The notes under the pieces were generated by a model. The model saw only the letters and a list, made by a program, of their open reading frames with translations, ran no database searches and had not been told where the DNA came from. Both the position numbers and the translations under genes were made by a program. From NCBI GenBank assembly GCA_902779075.1, contig CACZAK010000157.1, positions 1-10,306 of the forward strand: a stretch of 10,306 nucleotides of DNA, in the 5' to 3' direction. This document shows, piece after piece, positions 6,402-10,306 of the stretch; the stretch's first letter is position 1; every line of letters begins with the position of its first letter. The DNA comes from an uncultured bacterium (lineage in GTDB: Bacteria > Verrucomicrobiota > Kiritimatiellia > RFP12 > UBA1067).

Positions 6402-8687
6402 TTACTTTGCGACGTCAACGGAAAGCCCCAGGTCGATGAACTGCCCGCCGACGGTCTGGACCACCTTGACGGCGATCACGTTGTCGCCCTCCTTCACGGC
6501 TGCGGCGAACTTATCCACCGGCACCGGGAACGGCGTCCAGTTCGTGTTGTAGCCCTTCACGGAGAGGATCAGCTCGCCGTTCAGGTAGACATCGGCGTCC
6601 TCGTCGTGGAACATGTCGATGGTCGCCTGAAGAATCTTGCCTGCCGGCTTCGCGTAGGTGAAGTGGCGGCGGAGCCAGATCTCGGGCGTCTCCCACTTCG
6701 TGGCGCCCTTGGCGTGCGGATGGTCCTTGAGGATGAAGGCGCTGCCGAAACCGCCGGCGGAACGCGCCCACGCGGCGTCGTCGAAGCAGGGCTTCTCCCA
6801 TCCGGCGGCAGGCGCCGTCGTGGTCCACGCCCAAGCGTTGACGTCCGGATCGAGGCGCTTGGCGAACACCTTCGACTCGCGCGGCGTAATGCCGAGCGCG
6901 AAGGCGGCGCGTACGCGTCCGTGTACCTCCGCAAGCGCCTTCTCGTCGAACTTCACCACCTTGCGATCGTACGTGATGAGGCCGTTGATCTCGCCCTCGA
7001 CGTCGGTGGTCTGCGTGTAGACGCTGCCGGAAAGCCCGTTCATCGCAAGGCCGCCCACGTGGTCCATGAGCGACACGAACTTGTCCTGCACGGCCCTGCG
7101 GTCGGTGTCCTTGCCCGTGCCGCCGTAGCCCCACGCCTTGTCCGTCCAGAGGTGCCCGTCCACGCGGCAGCCGATGCCGCCGAACTCGCCGAGGAAGCTC
7201 GCGCGACGGTCGTTGACGGGCCACATTCCCGGACGCCGGCCGTAGTCGTGGCGGTCCACGAGGTCGGCGGCCTCCTCAACGCCCGCCGGCTTGTGGCGGC
7301 CCTTGTTGCCGCCCTCGTAGTCGTGCCAGCCCGAGGGGCCGTCGACGATGCGCGAGGGGTCGTACTTCTGCGTCCACACGAGCGTCGCGTGGGTGAGGAA
7401 CTCGCCGGGCTGTCCCCAGCTCTCGTTGTAGGGAATCCAGCTCACGATGCTGGGCACGTTGTAGAGGTGGTCGATCATCTCCTTCAGCTCGCGGCGGTAG
7501 AAGCCATAGCGCTGGGTCCTGTCGCCGGAGCCGGACGGCATGTCCTGCATCACCATGATGCCGAGCGTGTCGCAGAGGTAGTAGTAGCGGCGCGGCTCGA
7601 CCTTGATGTGCTTGCGCATCATGTCGTAGCCCATCGCCTTGAGCTTCTTGATGTCGTAGGCCATCGCCTCGTCCGAAGGCGGCGTGAGGAGGCCGTCCGG
7701 CCACCACCCCTGGTCGAGCGTGCCGATGAGGAAGCGCGGCTTGTTGTTGAAGAAGATGCGCAGAATGCCGTTCGCGTCCTTCTTGACTTCGATCTTCCGC
7801 ATGCCGAAGTAGCCCTTCACCTTATCCGCGCCGCAGACGGCCGTGAAGTCGTAGAGCGCGGGAGATTCGGGGCTCCACAGCTTGAAGCCGGCGGGCATGT
7901 TGACCACGGCCACGCCGTCTTTCGTGGTGACGACGGCGTTTCCGCCGTCGCACTGGACGGTAATGGCCACTTCGGGCTTGGCGAACCCGCCGCCGGCGAC
8001 GTTAAACTCGAAGCGCACCGTTCCCGCGTCAATGTCGGGCGTGACCTTGTATCCCGCGATGTGGACGGCCGGCACGGTCTCGAGCCACACCGTGCCGCCG
8101 ATGCCGGTGGAGCGCGTGTAGAAACAGCCCCTCGGTTTGAACGACTGCTTGCCGAATGAGCCGATGAAGGACGCGGTCGGGTCCCAGATCGCGACGACCA
8201 GCTCGTTCGCGCCCTTCTTCACGAAGTCGGTGACGTCGTACGAGAACGGCATCTGTCCGCCCTCGTGCGGGACGCACAGCTCGCGCCCGTTCACGTACAC
8301 CATCGCGCGGAAGTCGGCCTGCTCGAAGTGGAGGAGAAGGCGCTCGCCGGTCTTGACGTCCGCGTCGAACGACCGCTTGTACCAGAGCGTCTCGTTCGGC
8401 TCGACCAGCCGCCCCACGCCGGAAAGCGAGCTCTCAATCACGAACGGCACGAGGATATCGCCGGCCCACTTCGCCGGACACCCCGGCGCGTCCTTCGTGA
8501 CGGCGTACTGCCAGAGGCCGTTAAGGTTGGTCCAGTTCGGACGCACCATCTGCGGGCGCGGATACTCGCGCCAGGCGTTCGCGGGCGTGACCTTCTCGCC
8601 CCACGGCGTCTTCATGCCGGGCACCTGCTGCCAGGCACTTGCAACGGCGGTAGCCAGCGCGGCGACCGCGAATACTGATTTCTTCAT
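6402..8687 (-). CDS. Secreted glycoside hydrolase family 2 protein with C-terminal beta-sandwich module, 761 aa
   Basis: First gene of the minus-strand operon. Signal peptide MKKSVFAVAALATAVASA, probable cleavage before WQQVPG, so periplasmic or extracellular. Domains: sugar-binding jelly roll about 40-205 (NLNGLWQYAV; ETLWYKRSF; GIGGTVWLE), Ig-like sandwich about 210-300 (ending YFGMRKIEV), TIM barrel about 305-600. The expected acid/base is Glu422 in IPYNESWGQ and the nucleophile Glu501 in FLGEFGG; VYTQTTDVEGEINGL (557-571) is a family signature near the barrel end. Residues about 615-761 (FDDAAW, LRRHF, DVYLNGE, NVIAVKV) look like a second galactose-binding-like module, perhaps carbohydrate-binding. 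Start: AAAGGAG (8702-8696) ends 8 nt before ATG 8687; the ATG at 8693 is only 2 nt from it, and longer in-frame starts (to 8726) include the ribosome site and reach the -10 region. Substrate cannot be assigned; beta-galactosidase-like is the usual annotation. Confidence 0.92.
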   Translation of the reverse strand: MKKSVFAVAALATAVASAWQQVPGMKTPWGEKVTPANAWREYPRPQMVRPNWTNLNGLWQYAVTKDAPGCPAKWAGDILVPFVIESSLSGVGRLVEPNETLWYKRSFDADVKTGERLLLHFEQADFRAMVYVNGRELCVPHEGGQMPFSYDVTDFVKKGANELVVAIWDPTASFIGSFGKQSFKPRGCFYTRSTGIGGTVWLETVPAVHIAGYKVTPDIDAGTVRFEFNVAGGGFAKPEVAITVQCDGGNAVVTTKDGVAVVNMPAGFKLWSPESPALYDFTAVCGADKVKGYFGMRKIEVKKDANGILRIFFNNKPRFLIGTLDQGWWPDGLLTPPSDEAMAYDIKKLKAMGYDMMRKHIKVEPRRYYYLCDTLGIMVMQDMPSGSGDRTQRYGFYRRELKEMIDHLYNVPSIVSWIPYNESWGQPGEFLTHATLVWTQKYDPSRIVDGPSGWHDYEGGNKGRHKPAGVEEAADLVDRHDYGRRPGMWPVNDRRASFLGEFGGIGCRVDGHLWTDKAWGYGGTGKDTDRRAVQDKFVSLMDHVGGLAMNGLSGSVYTQTTDVEGEINGLITYDRKVVKFDEKALAEVHGRVRAAFALGITPRESKVFAKRLDPDVNAWAWTTTAPAAGWEKPCFDDAAWARSAGGFGSAFILKDHPHAKGATKWETPEIWLRRHFTYAKPAGKILQATIDMFHDEDADVYLNGELILSVKGYNTNWTPFPVPVDKFAAAVKEGDNVIAVKVVQTVGGQFIDLGLSVDVAK

Positions 8688-8695
8688 ATACATGG

Positions 8696-8702
8696 CTCCT
8701 TT
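8696..8702 (-). promoter_or_regulatory. Shine-Dalgarno site that fixes the GH2 start at 8687
   Basis: Minus-strand AAAGGAG is followed after 8 nt (CCATGTAT) by ATG 8687 and the signal peptide MKKSVF. The nearer ATG (8693) is spaced too closely to be used efficiently. Confidence 0.75.
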
Positions 8703-8726
8703 CAAAAGACTTGTTCCACGGCGCAC

Positions 8727-8740
8727 AGTATACCATTTTT
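8727..8740 (-). promoter_or_regulatory. Extended -10 promoter for the GH2-reductase-GH2 operon
   Basis: The minus strand reads AAAAATGGTATACT, containing TATACT (8732-8727) preceded by TGG, the extended -10 arrangement TGn-TATAMT. Transcription would start near 8720, giving a leader of about 30 nt to ATG 8687. No good -35 is seen at normal spacing (AGCGCA at 17 bp), consistent with an extended -10 promoter or one that needs an activator. Confidence 0.55.
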
Positions 8741-8775
8741 TAGGCTCGTTGCGCTACCCCTTCTACACGGCGCAG

Positions 8776-8789
8776 AAAAATGGTATACT
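8776..8789 (+). promoter_or_regulatory. Extended -10 promoter for nifU
   Basis: AAAAATGGTATACT includes TATACT (8784-8789) preceded by TGG. Expected transcription start near 8796, a leader of about 25 nt to ATG 8821. The hexamer 17 bp upstream is TTCTAC (8761-8766), a weak -35 at best. Confidence 0.55.
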
Positions 8790-8820
8790 AATCGCCGTTG
8801 TCAACGAAGGACTAGCGAAG

Positions 8821-9393
8821 ATGTGGAATTACTCTGAGAAAATGATGGACCACTTCCGAAACCCCCGGAACGTGGGAACGATCGAACACCCCGACGGCAC
8901 GGCCACCGTCGGGTCGCTCGCGTGCGGCGACGCGCTGACGTTCCAGTTCAAGCTGGACGCGGACGGGAAGATCTGCGAGGCGAAGTTCCAGACGTTCGGC
9001 TGCGCGAGCGCCATCGCCTCGTCGAGCGCCCTCACCGAGATGGTGATCGGCAAGACCCTCGAGGAGGCGTCGAAGATCACGAATAGGGAAATCGCCGACT
9101 ACCTCGGCGGGCTCCCGCCCCAGAAGATGCATTGCTCCGTGATGGGACGCGAGGCGCTCGAGGCCGCCATCAAGAACTTCAAGACCGGCGAGAACTCGGA
9201 CCGCAACCTCGAGGACACGATGCTCTGCACTTGCTACAACGTAAGCGAGAACGAGGTGCGCCGCGTGATCACCGAGAACTCCCTCACCACCGTGGAGGAA
9301 GTCACCAACTTCACGAAGGCCGGCGGCGGCTGCGGCAAGTGCAAGCCGAAAATCCAGGCCATTCTCGACGAGATCAACGGGGGATCCAAATGA
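8821..9393 (+). CDS. nifU: NifU-type iron-sulfur cluster scaffold: IscU-like domain plus Bfd-like [2Fe-2S] domain, 190 aa
   Basis: Cytosolic scaffold on which Fe-S clusters are built from cysteine-desulfurase sulfur before transfer to apoproteins. Residues 1-125 are the NifU N-terminal/IscU domain: [11 protein letters not shown], then the three cluster ligands Cys35 (ACGD, with the conserved Asp37), Cys61 (FGCASA) and Cys105 (MHCSVMG). LPPQK (98-102) matches the LPPVK loop that binds the HscA chaperone in IscU. Residues 133-185 form a Bfd-like [2Fe-2S] domain with CTC (Cys136, Cys138) and CGKC (Cys171, Cys174). The C-terminal Nfu domain of classical nitrogenase NifU is absent, so this is the shorter two-domain form common in anaerobes and does not imply nitrogen fixation. 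ATG 8821 is chosen because GAAGGA (8806-8811) lies 9 nt before it and the family starts here; an open frame extending back to 8137 crosses the promoter and the opposite gene. No cysteine desulfurase lies in the window. Confidence 0.93.
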   Translation: MWNYSEKMMDHFRNPRNVGTIEHPDGTATVGSLACGDALTFQFKLDADGKICEAKFQTFGCASAIASSSALTEMVIGKTLEEASKITNREIADYLGGLPPQKMHCSVMGREALEAAIKNFKTGENSDRNLEDTMLCTCYNVSENEVRRVITENSLTTVEEVTNFTKAGGGCGKCKPKIQAILDEINGGSK

Positions 9394-10306
9394 AGATCGG
9401 TTTCGACAACGAGAAGTACCTCACCGAGCAGAGCGAGGAAATTCGCCGCCGCGCCGCGAAGTACGGCAAGCTCTACCTCGAGTTCGGCGGAAAGCTGATG
9501 AACGACTTCCACGCCGCGCGCTGCCTCCCCGGCTACGACCCGAACGTGAAGCTCCGCCTCCTCCAGTCCCTCAAAGACCAGGCCGAAATTCTCCTCTGCA
9601 TCTACGCGGGCGACATAGAACACAAGAAGATGCGCGCCGACTTCGGCATCTCCTATGCGGACGACGCGCTCAAGCTCATCGACGACCTCAAGCGGCTAGG
9701 TCTTCTCTTCCGCGGCGTGGTGATCACGCGCTATACGGGGCAGGTCGCCGCGCAGCAGTTCCGCCAGCGCCTCGAAAACCGCGGCATCAAGGTCTATTTC
9801 CACTACGTCACGCAGGGCTACCCCGCCGACGTCGAGACGATAGTCTCCGAGGCTGGCTACGGCAAGAACGAGTACGTGCCCACCGAGCGTCCCATCGTGG
9901 TCGTCACCGCGCCAGGTCCCGGCTCCGGCAAGTTCGCCACCTGCCTCTCGCAGATCTACCACGAATACAGACACGGGAAGAAGGCCGCCTACTCGAAGTT
10001 CGAGACGTTCCCCGTGTGGAACATGCCGCTCGAACATCCGCTCAACGTCGCCTACGAGGCCGCCACGATCGACCTCAAGGACTGCAACATGATCGACCCG
10101 TACCACCTCCAGGCGTACGGCAAGACGACGGTGAACTACAACCGCGACGTGGACGCCTTCCCGCTCCTGCGCGCCATCTGGGAGAAGATGACCGGCGGCG
10201 AGTGCCCCTACAAGTCGCCCACGGACATGGGCGTGAACCGCATCGGCTTCGGCATCATCGACGACGAGGTGGTGCGCGAGGCGTCGAAGCAGGAGGTCAT
10301 CCGCCG
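9390..10306 (+). CDS. DUF1846 family protein (3' truncated by window edge)
   Basis: ATG 9390 overlaps the nifU stop (ATGA), so translation is likely coupled. The frame stays open to the window end, giving 305 residues; family members are about 500, so roughly 200 are missing. The start [11 protein letters not shown] and the segments [38 protein letters not shown] and KFETFPVWN are characteristic of DUF1846 (PF08903). A glycine-rich loop APGPGSGK (174-181) resembles a nucleotide-binding turn but is not a canonical Walker A: Phe follows the Lys and spacing differs. Cysteines at 45, 70, 185, 232 and 272 are visible; only the one in ATCLSQ do I recall as widely kept. No signal peptide or membrane segment, so cytosolic. 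The biochemical function is unknown; pairing with nifU raises a link to Fe-S metabolism, by inference only. Confidence 0.9.
   Translation, partial: MKIGFDNEKYLTEQSEEIRRRAAKYGKLYLEFGGKLMNDFHAARCLPGYDPNVKLRLLQSLKDQAEILLCIYAGDIEHKKMRADFGISYADDALKLIDDLKRLGLLFRGVVITRYTGQVAAQQFRQRLENRGIKVYFHYVTQGYPADVETIVSEAGYGKNEYVPTERPIVVVTAPGPGSGKFATCLSQIYHEYRHGKKAAYSKFETFPVWNMPLEHPLNVAYEAATIDLKDCNMIDPYHLQAYGKTTVNYNRDVDAFPLLRAIWEKMTGGECPYKSPTDMGVNRIGFGIIDDEVVREASKQEVIR

Larger units (their letters stand above)
8727..8789. repeat. Perfect 14-bp inverted repeat spanning the divergent promoters
   Basis: AGTATACCATTTTT at 8727-8740 is the exact reverse complement of AAAAATGGTATACT at 8776-8789, with 35 bp between. 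Each arm carries an outward-facing extended -10 box, so symmetry and promoter function coincide. The GTATAC core of each arm is itself a palindrome. A terminator reading is unattractive because the genes on both sides point away from it. Confidence 0.75.

Noticed and set aside
6606..8159. 517-codon plus-strand open frame
   Set aside because: Antisense shadow of the 761-residue GH2; low-complexity Val/Ala/Arg/His composition and no ribosome site.
8727..8789. Bidirectional intrinsic terminator
   Set aside because: A-tract and T-tract flank the inner sides of the arms, but the genes on both sides are transcribed away from it, and each arm carries a -10 box at a suitable distance from a start codon.
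8137..8820. N-terminal extension of nifU to a 418-residue protein
   Set aside because: The extra part is antisense to the GH2 and runs through the promoter. The conserved family start and a ribosome site both point to ATG 8821.
9909..9932. Walker A P-loop in the DUF1846 protein
   Set aside because: APGPGSGKF lacks the canonical spacing and the Ser/Thr after Lys; I list it only as a glycine-rich loop.

Overview
The window is GC-rich bacterial DNA with dense coding, short gaps and ordinary Shine-Dalgarno sites. Two secreted family 2 glycoside hydrolases, remnants of the AAA-ATPase/PD-(D/E)XK families that proliferate in gut bacteria, and low-complexity AT-rich spacers together suggest a polysaccharide-degrading gut or sediment bacterium of the Verrucomicrobiota/Kiritimatiellota/Lentisphaerota group. 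This placement is an inference from gene style; no marker gene here proves it.

Layout, left to right. Positions 1-117 (+) are the last 38 codons of an unrecognised gene. Positions 118-440 are non-coding and rich in repeats and hairpins. Positions 441-2677 (-) hold two adjacent broken genes. The right-hand one is a remnant of an AAA-ATPase-like/PDDEXK_9 protein that has lost its ATPase part and apparently its nuclease core. The left-hand one is an AAA ATPase plus PD-(D/E)XK-like protein, intact except for one in-frame TAA between Walker A and Walker B. Positions 2705-8687 (-) are a three-gene carbohydrate operon, transcribed right to left: a 761-residue secreted GH2, an aldo/keto reductase, and a 917-residue secreted GH2. 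The spacer before the last gene is an AT-rich run of 7-nt repeats. Positions 8727-8789 are a divergent control region in which a perfect 14-bp inverted repeat carries an extended -10 box (TGGTATACT) facing each way. Positions 8821-10306 (+) hold nifU (NifU/IscU scaffold fused to a Bfd-type [2Fe-2S] domain), overlapping by 4 nt a DUF1846 gene that runs off the right edge.

How the parts fit: the two GH2 enzymes should cut glycan linkages outside the cytoplasm, and the cytosolic reductase could act on a released sugar or aglycone. No transporter or regulator is in the window and the substrate cannot be read from sequence. The opposite operon couples an iron-sulfur scaffold to a protein of unknown function, which is the most suggestive functional link here. 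I see no CRISPR array, prophage, insertion sequence, tRNA or rRNA, and nothing I can defend as a wholly new system. The more unusual items are the symmetric divergent promoter, the heptad spacer, the repeat-laden 118-440 gap, the single-stop ATPase gene and the nifU-DUF1846 coupling.
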